Below, piece after piece: positions 39,849 through 48,497 of a stretch of 64,000 nt of DNA. The position numbers and the translations under genes are program-made. Positions within the stretch are counted from its first letter, which is position 1; each line of letters begins with the position of its first letter. The notes under the pieces were generated by a model. It was not told the DNA's origin and did not search any database. It saw only the letters and a list, made by a program, of their open reading frames with translations. This DNA comes from Aeromicrobium sp. Leaf245 (lineage in GTDB: Bacteria; Actinomycetota; Actinomycetes; Propionibacteriales; Nocardioidaceae), in NCBI RefSeq assembly GCF_942548115.1, contig NZ_OW824151.1:744001-808000 (forward strand), read 5' to 3'.

Positions 39849-40795
39849 TGGCCGGCAACAGCCAGCGCCGAGGCGCGATCAAGAAGACCGGCAAGGGCAA
39901 CCCCACCGCCGGGTCCGGCGGCCGACGCCGCAAGGGCCTCGAGGGCAAGGGCCCCACGCCGCGTGCCGAGGAACGCCCCAACCACAAGGCGTACAAGATG
40001 GCGCGCGCCACCGACAAGCGCGAGGCCGCGCGCCCCAAGCGCAAGAACAGCGACGGTGGCCCGGAGTGGGTGGCCGGACGCAACAGCGTCGTCGAGCTGC
40101 TCCGTGCGAAGGTCCCGGTGGCCGGGCTCTACATCGCCGAGGGCGCCGAGCGCGACGAGCGGATCCGCGAGATCTTCAAGCTGGCCGCCGACCAGCACGT
40201 GTCGCTGCTGGAGATCGGCCGCATCGAGATGGACAAGCTCACCGGTGGTGCCGTGCACCAGGGCGTGGCCGCCAAGCTCAACGCCTACGACTACGCGCAC
40301 CCCGACGACCTGCTCGCGCGTGCTGCCGAGCAGGGCGTCCCGCCGCTCATCGTCATGCTCGACGGTGTCACCGACCCCCGGAACCTCGGGGCCGTGGTGC
40401 GGTCGGCGTCGGGCTTCGGAGCCCACGGCGTCGTCATCCCCGAGCGTCGGGCCGCGCAGATGACGGCCGCGGCCTGGAAGACGTCGGCCGGGGCGGCGGC
40501 GCGGGTGCCCGTGGCGCGTGCCACCAACCTGACCCGTCAGCTCAAGGCCTACCAGGAGGCCGGGCTCATGGTCGTCGGCCTCGCTGCCGACGGCGACGTG
40601 GCTCTGCCCGACCTCGACCTCGCCGACGGTCCGCTCGTCGTCGTGATCGGCAGCGAGGGCAAGGGCATCTCCCGCCTCGTGGGCGAGACGTGCGACCAGA
40701 TGGTCTCGATCCCCATGGCCTCGAGCCTGGAGAGCCTCAACGCCGGCGTGGCCGCGGGCATCGCGATGTACGCGATCGCGCAGCGGAGGGTCTGA
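39848..40795 (+). CDS. rlmB: 23S rRNA (guanosine-2'-O)-methyltransferase RlmB-type (SpoU family)
   Basis: SPOUT-class methyltransferase, 315 residues. A basic disordered N-terminus of about 70 residues (GNSQRRGAIKKTGKGN, then KRKN) is typical of actinobacterial members. An RNA-binding L30e-like domain follows (VAGRNSVVELLRAK). The knotted SAM domain has LDGVTDPRNLGAVVRSA, VIGSEGKGISRLV and SLNAGVAAGIAMY, the three SpoU motifs. ATG 39848 fits the GAAGGGA spacing better than ATG 39845. Pairing with cysS is conserved in actinobacteria. Confidence 0.94.
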   Translation: MAGNSQRRGAIKKTGKGNPTAGSGGRRRKGLEGKGPTPRAEERPNHKAYKMARATDKREAARPKRKNSDGGPEWVAGRNSVVELLRAKVPVAGLYIAEGAERDERIREIFKLAADQHVSLLEIGRIEMDKLTGGAVHQGVAAKLNAYDYAHPDDLLARAAEQGVPPLIVMLDGVTDPRNLGAVVRSASGFGAHGVVIPERRAAQMTAAAWKTSAGAAARVPVARATNLTRQLKAYQEAGLMVVGLAADGDVALPDLDLADGPLVVVIGSEGKGISRLVGETCDQMVSIPMASSLESLNAGVAAGIAMYAIAQRRV

Positions 40796-40928
40796 GGTCC
40801 CTGCGGCTGCGCTGCGGCGGGTCGGTGAGGTCCTGCGGCTGCGCTCCGTCGGGTCGTTCTCGGCCTGCGGCCGCGCTCCGTCGGGTCTGAGGTCCTGCGG
40901 CTGCGCTGCTGCAGCTCGTCGTGGGGGC

Positions 40929-41183
40929 GGCCTCCGAAAGGGCCTCGACGGAACGGGGGCGCCGGGCTCGATCGGGCCTCCCGGCTGCGGGTCCACGCGT
41001 TCTGACGACTTCGTGTCGATTTCTCTGCGAGGGATCGACACGAACTCGTCAAAACGCGTGTTCTGGACAGTTCCGGGGCATCTGGACCCCGATCCGTGCC
41101 CCGGAAGTGTCCAGAACGGGATGACGGCCCGGGGGCTCGGTCGGGGCGCTGGGTCCGCTCCGGTCGAGGCCCTTTCGGAGGCC
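40929..41183. repeat. composite hairpin element, copy 3 (different hairpins inside the same ends)
   Basis: Ends GGCCTCCGAAAGGGCCTCGA at 40929-40948 and its inverted match to 41183 are the same as in copies 1 and 2. The two hairpins inside differ. One has 25-bp arms with two mismatches (40996-41020/41034-41058; core TTCGTGTCGAT). The other has 21-bp arms with one mismatch (41060-41080/41097-41117; core GGACAGTTCCGGGGCA). They abut. 40796-40928 carries degenerate repeats of a CCTGCGGCTGCGCTCCGTCG unit. 41184-41262 shows GTCTCGATAC...ACTCGAC, resembling a common actinobacterial palindrome. Confidence 0.85.
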
Positions 41184-41262
41184 GACCGCCTCGAGGCGGC
41201 GGGGTCTGGACGCTCTCGTGGTCTCGATACAGCAGGACGCCTTCGGCGTGCACCACTCGACC

Positions 41263-41304
41263 CGCCTGAACCGTTCCCTCGCTGCGCTCGGTCAGGTTCA
41301 GGCG
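41263..41304 (-). terminator. galE terminator overlapping its stop codon
   Basis: CGCCTGAACC (41263-41272) pairs perfectly with GGTTCAGGCG (41295-41304), which includes the galE stop. The loop contains CTCGCTGCGCTCGG. Confidence 0.6.
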
Positions 41305-42314
41305 TCGTAGCCCTGGGGGTACTGCGACTGCCAGGTCCAGGTGTCGCGGCACATGTCGTCGACGGTGCGCGAGGTCGTCCAGCCCAGCTCCTGCTCGGCC
41401 TTGCTCGGGTCGGCCCAGAAGGCGGGCAGGTCGCCGGGTCGGCGGTCGACGACGTCGTAGGGGATCTCGCGTCCGCTGGCGCGCTCGAAGGCGTGGATCA
41501 TCTCCAGCACCGACGTGCCCTGACCGCTGCCGAGGTTCCAGGCGTGCACGCCCGGCTCGTCGGCGAGGATCGCGTCGAGGGCGACCACGTGGCCCTCGGC
41601 GACGTCCTGGACGTGGATGTAGTCGCGCTCGCACGTGCCGTCCGCCGTGGGGTAGTCGCCGCCGAAGACCGACAGCCGCTCACGTCGGCCCACCGCCACC
41701 TGGGCGATGAACGGCACCAGGTTGTTGGGGGTGCCCTGCGGGTCCTCGCCGATGCGGCCGGAGGGATGGGCGCCCACCGGGTTGAAGTAGCGCAGGAGCG
41801 CCACCCGCCAGGCGGGGTCGGCCGCGGCGACGTCGGTGAGGATGCGCTCGGTCATGACCTTCGTCTGGCCGTAGGTGCTCGAGGAGTCCAGCGGCTGGAA
41901 GTCCTCGACGTAGGGGACCGGTGCCTTCTCGCCGTACACGGTGGCCGAGGACGAGAACACGAGCGTGCGCACGTCGTGGGAGCGCATGGCCTCGAGGAGG
42001 GTGAACGTGGATCCCATGTTGTTGGCGTAGTACTCGAGCGGCTTCTGGGTGCTCTCGCCGACCGCCTTGAGCGCGGCGAAGTGGATGACGGCGTCGAACC
42101 CGCGACCCAGCACCGCATGCGTCGCCGTGCGGTCGGTCAGGTCGACCTCGTGCAGAGCGACGTCGCGACCAGCGAGCTCGCCCACGCGACGCACCGCCTC
42201 GGCCTTGCCGTTGACGAGGTTGTCGACCACCTCGACGTCGTGACCCTGCTCGAGGAGGGTGAGGACGGTGTGGGAACCGATGTAGCCGGCACCGCCGGTG
42301 ACGAGGACACGCAT
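41298..42314 (-). CDS. galE: UDP-glucose 4-epimerase
   Basis: NAD-dependent interconversion of UDP-glucose and UDP-galactose for galactose use and cell-wall galactan. 338 residues. Rossmann motif VTGGAGYIGSH at residues 4-14, catalytic Ser in SSSATVYG and Tyr-Lys in YGQTK (about 147-151). The RYFNPVGAHPSG and GDYPTADGTCERDYIHV segments are GalE-specific. Length and ends are normal. It converges on rlmB across the third composite repeat. Confidence 0.95.
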   Translation of the reverse strand: MRVLVTGGAGYIGSHTVLTLLEQGHDVEVVDNLVNGKAEAVRRVGELAGRDVALHEVDLTDRTATHAVLGRGFDAVIHFAALKAVGESTQKPLEYYANNMGSTFTLLEAMRSHDVRTLVFSSSATVYGEKAPVPYVEDFQPLDSSSTYGQTKVMTERILTDVAAADPAWRVALLRYFNPVGAHPSGRIGEDPQGTPNNLVPFIAQVAVGRRERLSVFGGDYPTADGTCERDYIHVQDVAEGHVVALDAILADEPGVHAWNLGSGQGTSVLEMIHAFERASGREIPYDVVDRRPGDLPAFWADPSKAEQELGWTTSRTVDDMCRDTWTWQSQYPQGYDA

Positions 42315-42401
42315 GGCGTCACGCTACCGAGGCGCCCGGCAGCCGACCCAGCCTGCCGTCGCCGACGCGCGGTCCGGTGCTTCTGCGGGCAGGATCGACG
42401 C

Positions 42402-42881
42402 ATGACCTGGTTCTCGTCGAAGCGTTCGTCGTCCGCCGTCGTCACGGCCGACCGGGAGCAGGTGTGGGCGGTCCTCACCGACCCCGACGCCGTGGCCGAC
42501 ATGACGCCGCTCGTGCGCAGCATCGAGGTCGACGGCGACCACTGGCGCTGGTCGATGGACGAGGTGCCCGGCCTCGGCGTCAGCATCGCGCCCGCGTTCA
42601 CGGTGCGCATGGAGTCCGACGAGCCGAGCCGGCTGTCCTTCACGCACGACCCGCCCGAGGGCGAGCGTGAGCGGGCCGGCGTCGAGGGCGTCTACACGCT
42701 CACCGAGCACGAGCAGGGCACCCTGCTCGACATCGACCTCGAGGTCCGGGTCGACCTGCCCCTGGCGAAGCTGGCCAAGCCCGCGGTGAGGACCGCGATG
42801 GACGGGGTCCTCGCGACCATGGGTCGCGGCTTCGGCCGGGCCCTGCTCGACCGCCTCGACGCCGACCAGGTCGACGCCTAG
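42402..42881 (+). CDS. SRPBCC-family (polyketide cyclase/START-like) protein
   Basis: 159 residues with the helix-grip pattern: an opening strand and helix (SSAVVTADREQVWAVLTDPDAVADMTP), central strands, and a long C-terminal helix (ALLDRLDADQ). Such proteins bind hydrophobic ligands or act as coenzyme Q- or cyclase-like factors, but nothing in the sequence fixes the role. CAGGAT lies seven bases before the ATG. It stands alone, divergent from galE and convergent with the SsuD gene 10 bases away. Confidence 0.82.
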   Translation: MTWFSSKRSSSAVVTADREQVWAVLTDPDAVADMTPLVRSIEVDGDHWRWSMDEVPGLGVSIAPAFTVRMESDEPSRLSFTHDPPEGERERAGVEGVYTLTEHEQGTLLDIDLEVRVDLPLAKLAKPAVRTAMDGVLATMGRGFGRALLDRLDADQVDA

Positions 42882-42891
42882 GCGCGCGGCG

Positions 42892-44019
42892 TCACTCCGC
42901 GAGCCCCCGAGCGCTCAGGATGGGCCGGACGCCCTCGGCGAACCAGTAGGCCTCCTCCACGTGCGGGTAGCCGGAGAGGACGAACTCCTCGATGCCGATG
43001 TCGGCGTACTCGCCGATGAGGTCGGCGACCTCGCCGTGGCTGCCGACGAGCGCCGTGCCCGCGCCGCTGCGCACCAGTCCCACGCCCGCCCAGAGACCGG
43101 GGTGGACCTCGAGGCTCCGGGCGCTCGTGGGTGCCACCCCGCCGTGCAGCTCGCGCATGCGTCGCTGGCCCTCCGACTCGCTGTCCGCCAGAGCCGCCTG
43201 CGCCTTCGCGACGTCGGTCGGGTCCAGCTCGGCGAGCATGCGGTCGGCCACCGCCCAGGCGTCCTCGCTCGTGTCGCGGCTGATGGTGTGCAGCCGGATG
43301 CCGAAGCGCACCTCGCGACCCTCGTCGGCCGCGAGCTTGCGGATCCACGCGATCTTCTCGGCGACCGCGTCGGGCGCCTCGCCCCAGGTGAGGTAGGTGT
43401 CGACCTGCCGCGCGGTGACGGGTCCGGCAGCCGCGGACGAGCCACCCAGGTAGATCGGTGGCACCGTGCCCGGCTGTCGAGTGCGGGCGTCCTCGACGTC
43501 GTAGTGCTCACCGGTGAACGACGAGCCGGCCTCGGTGAAGGCGTCGCGGAAGACCTGCAGGAACTCCTCGGCCCGGCGGTAGCGGTCGTCCTTGGTGACG
43601 CGATCGCCGAAGCGCAGCTGCTCGGACGGGTCACCGCCCACCACGACGTTCAGCAGGAGGCGGTCGCCGGACACGCGCTGGAACGTCGACGACATCTGCG
43701 CGAGCAGCGTCGGACTGATCAGGCCCGGGCGCAGGGCGATGAGGAACTTCAGCCGGCTGGTGTGCGCCAGCAGCGCCGATGCGACGACCCAGGCGTCCTC
43801 GCACGGGGTGCCGGTCGGGGTCAGGACCCCCTCGAAGCCGAGCCGCTCGGCGGTGCGGGCGACGTCGACGAGGTAGTCGAGGTCGGGCTCGCGGTACCGA
43901 CCGGCGGTGTTCTCGGCGCCACCGCCGCGCGCCACGTCGGCCGGCACGGAGTGCCCACCGCCGACGAGGGTGCGACTGTCGCCGGTGGTGGGCAGGAACC
44001 AGTGGAACGTCAGGCTCAT
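42892..44019 (-). CDS. ssuD: FMNH2-dependent alkanesulfonate monooxygenase-like (SsuD)
   Basis: Luciferase-like monooxygenase, 375 residues. The LTFHWFLPTTGDSRTLVGGGH opening, LKFLIALRPGLISPTLLAQM and GGDPSEQLRFGD match SsuD, which cleaves C-S bonds of alkanesulfonates releasing sulfite. Reduced flavin would come from the reductase at 48498. It lies at the distal end of the sulfur locus, 65 bases after the SfnB-like gene. Substrate range (sulfonate or related) is inferred from family. Confidence 0.88.
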   Translation of the reverse strand: MSLTFHWFLPTTGDSRTLVGGGHSVPADVARGGGAENTAGRYREPDLDYLVDVARTAERLGFEGVLTPTGTPCEDAWVVASALLAHTSRLKFLIALRPGLISPTLLAQMSSTFQRVSGDRLLLNVVVGGDPSEQLRFGDRVTKDDRYRRAEEFLQVFRDAFTEAGSSFTGEHYDVEDARTRQPGTVPPIYLGGSSAAAGPVTARQVDTYLTWGEAPDAVAEKIAWIRKLAADEGREVRFGIRLHTISRDTSEDAWAVADRMLAELDPTDVAKAQAALADSESEGQRRMRELHGGVAPTSARSLEVHPGLWAGVGLVRSGAGTALVGSHGEVADLIGEYADIGIEEFVLSGYPHVEEAYWFAEGVRPILSARGLAE

Positions 44020-44084
44020 GAGACGAGCATGACGCCGCGACAGAAGGTGGACCGCTGGTCCCACATCCCGGACTCGTCCACCGA

Positions 44085-45269
44085 CTACACCTGCGCCGTG
44101 CGTGGCGGGGGTGTCCCGGCGACGGCCCATCGGCCCAGGTGCTGCAGCTTCCAGCGCACGGGGTCGTGGAGCGTGTGGGTGCGCGCGTTGCGCCAGTGCC
44201 GGTCGTGGGCCCCGGTGGCCGTGCCGCGTGCGGCCGAGCGGGTGCCGCCCAGCTCGAACCCCACCGACGTGACCTCGAGGGCCGCTCGGTCGCCCAGCAC
44301 CTTCGCGGCGGCCACGGAGAGCGACGCCTCGGTGGCGGCCGCGTCGGACGGCTCTCGCCACGTGGCGTCGACGGCGCGTGCGGCGACGTCGAGCGCGGCC
44401 TCGGCGGCACGGACGGCCACCTCCAGCTCGCCGTAGCGCTGGACGAGCAACGGATCGTCCTGTGCGCGGTCGACCCCGGACTCGAACCAGGGCCGCGAGG
44501 ACGTACGGGTGAAGGTCGCCGCGTCGGTCAGCGCGCCTCGCGCGATGCCCACGTCGATCGCTGCGTGCAGCAGCTGGGCGAAGGCCCCGTAGCCGTGCGG
44601 ACCGCCGACCGCGGCCTCCCGCTCGGCGACGTGGGTCAGTGGGACGCGCACGGCGTCGAGCCGCACCGTGCCGCTGGCGGTGGTGCGTTGGCCGAGGGCG
44701 TCCCAGTCGTCGATCACCGAGACGCCGGGCGTCTCGGCCGGCAGGAACGCGATGCGGTCCGCACCGTCACGGTCGCGGGCCAGCACGGCGAGCCAGTCGG
44801 CCAGCACGCTCCCGGTGGCGTAGAACTTCTCGCCGTCGACCACGGCCCACCCCTGGTCGTCGATCCGGACGCGGGTGGCGATGTCGGTGACGGTCGCTCC
44901 CGTGCGCTCGGACTGCGCGTTGGCCACGCGGGCTCCCCTGAGGACGTCCCCGAACAGCTGCTGCTGGAGGGCGGGGGACCCGGCGATCTCGGCGAGTCGC
45001 AGGTACACGAAGTGGCTCTGGGGCACCTGCGCGACGCTCGGGTCGACCGTGGCGAGCAGCCGCAGGAGCTCGGCCGCCTCGACTGCCCCGCCGCCCGGTC
45101 CGCCGTGGGTGGCCGGCACCGTGACGGCCAGGGCGCCGAGCGCGGACAACAGGTCGAGCTCCGCGCGCGGAAGGGCCCGCTCCCGGTCGCGCTCGCCCGC
45201 TCCTGCGGCGATGGTCGGCAGGTGCTCGGCGACGGTCACGACGAGCTCGGACGGCGGGACGGTGCTCAC
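44085..45269 (-). CDS. SfnB/DszC-like acyl-CoA-dehydrogenase-fold flavoenzyme
   Basis: 394 residues of the acyl-CoA dehydrogenase superfamily, in the sulfur-acquisition branch (SfnB, DszC) that uses FMNH2 and oxygen. Seen: VTVPATHGGPGGG, ANAQSERTGATVTDI, VVDGEKFYATGS, and the C-terminal HWRNARTHTLHDPV, the flavin and substrate region shared with DszC. The catalytic Glu of true dehydrogenases is not evident. The GTG overlaps the OsmC stop as GTGA. A paralogue lies at 45904. Confidence 0.83.
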   Translation of the reverse strand: MSTVPPSELVVTVAEHLPTIAAGAGERDRERALPRAELDLLSALGALAVTVPATHGGPGGGAVEAAELLRLLATVDPSVAQVPQSHFVYLRLAEIAGSPALQQQLFGDVLRGARVANAQSERTGATVTDIATRVRIDDQGWAVVDGEKFYATGSVLADWLAVLARDRDGADRIAFLPAETPGVSVIDDWDALGQRTTASGTVRLDAVRVPLTHVAEREAAVGGPHGYGAFAQLLHAAIDVGIARGALTDAATFTRTSSRPWFESGVDRAQDDPLLVQRYGELEVAVRAAEAALDVAARAVDATWREPSDAAATEASLSVAAAKVLGDRAALEVTSVGFELGGTRSAARGTATGAHDRHWRNARTHTLHDPVRWKLQHLGRWAVAGTPPPRTAQV

Positions 45270-45733
45270 GACGGCAGGGGCTCGCGGGTCCAGGAGGACC
45301 GGAAGTCCAGCCCGCTGCGCTGGAAGAGCTGGGTGACGGGGCAACGGCGTTCGAGCTCGCTCACGAACCGGTCGAAGGCGGCCTCGTCGGCATCGGTCTC
45401 GACCGTGGCGACGACGCTGACGGCGCGGAAGTTCGCGTCGCCCTCGGCGCCGCCGACGAACACGGACGGATCGAGGTCGCCCTGGGCGTGGAAGGTGAAC
45501 GCGCCGAGGGTGAGGCCGAGGTCCTTCGCGACGAGGGTTGCGGTGATCTGGTTGCACGACGTGAGCGCGCCGAGCGTGTACGCCAGCGGGCTGGGGGCCG
45601 CGTCGGATCCGCCGAAGGCCGGGTAGGTGTCGGCGTGGAAGACGTGGGCGTTGTCACCTCCGACCGTGATCTGCTGCGCGACACCGTGGCCGGTGCTCTC
45701 GACGACGAACGGGACGAGGGTGGTGGTGCTCAT
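45266..45733 (-). CDS. OsmC-family protein
   Basis: 155 residues of the OsmC/Ohr superfamily, which reduces organic hydroperoxides with two cysteines. Cys60 is in LGALTSCNQITATL and Cys131 in RRCPVTQLF, so both family cysteines are present. It has the YhfA-like plan rather than Ohr. It leads an operon with the SfnB-like gene and probably SsuD, where it may detoxify peroxides or sulfur oxidation products made by the monooxygenases. Confidence 0.88.
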   Translation of the reverse strand: MSTTTLVPFVVESTGHGVAQQITVGGDNAHVFHADTYPAFGGSDAAPSPLAYTLGALTSCNQITATLVAKDLGLTLGAFTFHAQGDLDPSVFVGGAEGDANFRAVSVVATVETDADEAAFDRFVSELERRCPVTQLFQRSGLDFRSSWTREPLPS

Positions 45734-45840
45734 GAGGGGTCCTCTCGTTGGGTGGTGCGACCAGCGTCGACCTCGCGGTCGACGCCTGGGTCGCGTGTCG
45801 AGCAGTGGGCTGGTCTGCGTGAAGGGCAGCGGGGTGCTAG

Positions 45841-45882
45841 GCCCGGGCGGGGACCGGTGCGTGACCGGTCACCCGCCCGAGC
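45841..45882 (-). terminator. terminator after the second SfnB-like gene
   Basis: CGGGCGGG and ACCGGT (45844-45858) pair with ACCGGT and CCCGCCCG (45864-45879), one mismatch, starting 22 bases after the stop. It separates the two halves of the sulfur locus. Confidence 0.75.
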
Positions 45883-45903
45883 GGTCCTGGGTGGGAGAGG
45901 GGC

Positions 45904-47157
45904 TCACGTGTACCAGCTGGGCTCGGGGATCTTCCCGAGCAGCGCGTACTCGCCGACCTCGCGACGCTTGTACGCCACGGGGTCGTGGAGCGTGTGCGTC
46001 CGCGCGTTGCGCCAGAACAGGTCGAGGCCGACCTTGTTGCTGGATGCCCGCGCCCCGGTGAGCTCGAAGATCTTCGTGCCTACCTCGAGGGCGACGTCGT
46101 TCGCGAGCTGCTTGACCGCGGCCACCCGCACGGCCACCCGCCCACGTGCCTCGGGCGTCAGGTCCTCGCGCGGCGCGTGGAGAAGGGTGGAGATCTCCCG
46201 GCCCACCTCGTCGGCCAGGGCCTCGGCGGCCCACAGCTGGCTCTGGAGTCGGCCGTAGCCCTCCAGGACGTACCACTCCTCGCTCGCGCTGGCCTTGTCG
46301 TCGCCGCCGTAGGGCCACGGTCGCGTGGTCGAGCGGGTGTAGGCGGTCCCCGCCTTGAGGCCACCTCGCGCGATGCCCAGGTAGAAGTTGCTGAAGACGA
46401 GCTGGATCGTCGGCAGGTTGAGGGTGCCGTAGACCAGCTCGACCAGCTCCTTGTCGACGTAGCCGGCGGCGGCCGCCCACGGCACTCGGACGTCCGTGAT
46501 GGTGACGCCCCCGGACTCGGTGAGCCGCTGGCCGAGGTTGTCCCAGTCGTCGTGGAACACGATCCCGGGCTGGTCGCTGGGGACGATCGCGAAGATGTGC
46601 TTCTCGGTGCCGTCGAGGACACCCTCGAGGACGGTGAGGTCGCTGACCTTCGAGCCGGTCGAGAACGACTTGCGACCGTTGTAGACGATCTCGTCCCCCT
46701 CGTCGCGGATGGTGAGGTCGCCGTCACGGGGGTTCACGGCGCCGCCGAAGAAGAGGTTGCCGGTCGTGTAGAGCTCCTCGACCGCGGTGATCTGCTCGGG
46801 TGTGCCCACGAGGCGGACCGCCCAGGCCCACAGGTAGTGGTAGGCCAGCAGCTGGCCGATGGACCCGTCGCCGGAGGCGACCTCACGCACGACCTGGTAC
46901 GCGAGGTCCCACGTCTGGCCCGCGCCGCCGTGCTCGGCGGGACCGAGCAGCGTGACGAGGCCGGCATCCTTGAGCAGCTGAACCTCGGCCGTGGGCACGG
47001 CCTGGGCGCGATCGCGCTCGACGGCGTCCGCCGCCAGGATCCCGGCGACGTCGGCCGCTCGCTCGAGCCAGCCCTCGCGGGTGGTGGGTCGGGCCTGGTC
47101 GGCCCAGGGGGAGGAGGTGACGGCCTCCTGCACGGTGATGTTCTCGGTGGTGGTCAT
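45904..47157 (-). CDS. SfnB-family sulfur-acquisition flavoenzyme (DszC-like)
   Basis: 417 residues. The acyl-CoA dehydrogenase fold with the sulfur-branch signatures: GQLLAYHYLWAWAVRLVG, FFGGAVNPRD, VYNGRKSFSTGSKVSDL and LFWRNARTHTLHDPVAYK. The ending motif is nearly identical to that of the 44085 paralogue. CAGGAG lies 10 bases before the ATG. Just downstream of sfnG on the same strand, 100 bases away and beyond a hairpin. In Pseudomonas sfnB accompanies sfnG in dimethyl sulfide or sulfone use. Confidence 0.87.
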   Translation of the reverse strand: MTTTENITVQEAVTSSPWADQARPTTREGWLERAADVAGILAADAVERDRAQAVPTAEVQLLKDAGLVTLLGPAEHGGAGQTWDLAYQVVREVASGDGSIGQLLAYHYLWAWAVRLVGTPEQITAVEELYTTGNLFFGGAVNPRDGDLTIRDEGDEIVYNGRKSFSTGSKVSDLTVLEGVLDGTEKHIFAIVPSDQPGIVFHDDWDNLGQRLTESGGVTITDVRVPWAAAAGYVDKELVELVYGTLNLPTIQLVFSNFYLGIARGGLKAGTAYTRSTTRPWPYGGDDKASASEEWYVLEGYGRLQSQLWAAEALADEVGREISTLLHAPREDLTPEARGRVAVRVAAVKQLANDVALEVGTKIFELTGARASSNKVGLDLFWRNARTHTLHDPVAYKRREVGEYALLGKIPEPSWYT

Positions 47158-47213
47158 AGTCTTGCTCCTGTTCCTTGCGCTAGTGGGGAATGCCGCCCGT
47201 CGGGGTCTCGCCA

Positions 47214-47248
47214 CCCCGGCGGGCACCCGCCGGCCTCTGCCGCCGGGG
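47214..47248 (-). terminator. sfnG terminator-like hairpin
   Basis: CCCCGGCGGGCA (47214-47225) pairs with TGCCGCCGGGG (47238-47248) with a one-base bulge, 11 bases beyond the sfnG stop. Confidence 0.7.
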
Positions 47249-47258
47249 GATCGTGGTG

Positions 47259-48395
47259 TCAGGCCGACGTGAGGGCGTCCTCGCCGAGGGTCCCGGCCTC
47301 GACGGCCTGCGTCTCGAGCTCCCGGACGATCGGCAGCACCTTCTCGCCGAAGTACGCGATGTCCTCGAGGTAGTGCAGGAAGCCGAGCAGGAACAGGTCG
47401 ACGCCGCGCTTCTTGTACTCGACGATGCGGGTGGCCACCTGCTCCGGCGTGCCGACGAGCCCGGTGCGGAACCCGTCGTTGTACTGGACGAGGTCCCGGA
47501 AGGAGGAGTCGGCCCACATCCCCTTGCCGTCGCTCGTGCTGCTGCCGGCCTGCTGGACGGCCTGGCGGAAGCCCTCGACGGCGTCGGGGTTGGCCTTCGC
47601 GATGATCTCCTCGAGCACGTCGCGGGCCTCGGCCTCGGAGTCGCGGGCGACGACGAAGCCGTTGAGGCCGAACCTCACCTGCCCCTCGCGTCCGGCGATC
47701 GACGCGTTCTGGTTCACCTCGAGGTACTGCTCGGTGAAGCCGTCGAGGTCCTTGCCGTTGGAGAAGTACCAGTCGGCCACCGAGCCGCCGTTGCGGCGGG
47801 CTGCCGTGGAGTTGCCGCCCTGGAAGATCTCCGGGTGCGGACGGCCCGGCACGTCGACCGGTCCAGGCTTCAGGGTGAAGTCGTGGATCCGGTAGAAGTC
47901 GCCGCGGTGCTCGAACCCCTCCTCGGTCCAGAGCCCTCGCAGCACGCGGATGAACTCCTCGCTGCGGCGGTAGCGCTCGTCGTGCTCCAGCCACGGCTCG
48001 CCGAGGCCGGTGAACTCGTCCTTGAACCAGCCGGACACGACGTTCACCGCCGCGCGACCGCCGGAGATGTGGTCGGCGGTGATGATCCACTTGGCCAGCA
48101 CCGCCGGGTGCCAGAGACCGGGGTGGACGGCGGCGATGACCTTGAGCTTCTCCGTCTGGGTGAGCAGGCCGAGGCTGAAGCTCGTCGACTCGTGCTGCTG
48201 GTCGGCGCCGTACGACGCGGTGTAGCGGACCTGGCTGAGGGCGTACTCGAAGCCGACCTGCTCGGCGAGCTGGGCGACCTTCACGTTGAAGTCGTAGCTC
48301 CAGTCGGTGCGCTGCTCGATGGTGCTGGTGACGAGTCCGCCGGAGACGTTGGGGACCCAGTACGCGAACTTCAGGGGATCGGTGCTGATGGGCAT
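47259..48395 (-). CDS. sfnG: FMNH2-dependent dimethyl sulfone monooxygenase
   Basis: Luciferase-like monooxygenase, 378 residues. The opening LKFAYWVPNVSGGLVTSTIE, then GFEYALSQVRYTASYGADQQHE, and AVNVVSGWFKDEFTGLGEPWLEHDERYRRSEEF in segments are the hallmark of SfnG, which converts dimethyl sulfone to methanesulfinate. With the flavin reductase upstream it forms a two-component system. Methanesulfinate or sulfonate would then go to the SsuD-type enzyme. CAGGAAGG precedes the ATG. Confidence 0.93.
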   Translation of the reverse strand: MPISTDPLKFAYWVPNVSGGLVTSTIEQRTDWSYDFNVKVAQLAEQVGFEYALSQVRYTASYGADQQHESTSFSLGLLTQTEKLKVIAAVHPGLWHPAVLAKWIITADHISGGRAAVNVVSGWFKDEFTGLGEPWLEHDERYRRSEEFIRVLRGLWTEEGFEHRGDFYRIHDFTLKPGPVDVPGRPHPEIFQGGNSTAARRNGGSVADWYFSNGKDLDGFTEQYLEVNQNASIAGREGQVRFGLNGFVVARDSEAEARDVLEEIIAKANPDAVEGFRQAVQQAGSSTSDGKGMWADSSFRDLVQYNDGFRTGLVGTPEQVATRIVEYKKRGVDLFLLGFLHYLEDIAYFGEKVLPIVRELETQAVEAGTLGEDALTSA

Positions 48396-48497
48396 GGCGA
48401 AGCAGCCCCTTCCTGGTGAGAGGTGATGGAGGTGGTGAGGAGGTGGCGGGGTCGGCTCAGTCGTGACATCGCTCGGCGAGCGGCGAGTGGACTCGCA

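Noticed and set aside
41221-41262. Dispersed palindrome GTCTCGATAC...ACTCGACC, resembling repeats I recall from actinobacterial genomes
   Set aside because: Only one copy was noticed in the window, so it cannot be supported here as a repeat.
48396-48497. SAM or other sulfur-related riboswitch before sfnG or the flavin reductase
   Set aside because: No conserved riboswitch core or suitable stem arrangement could be recognised in the short gaps.
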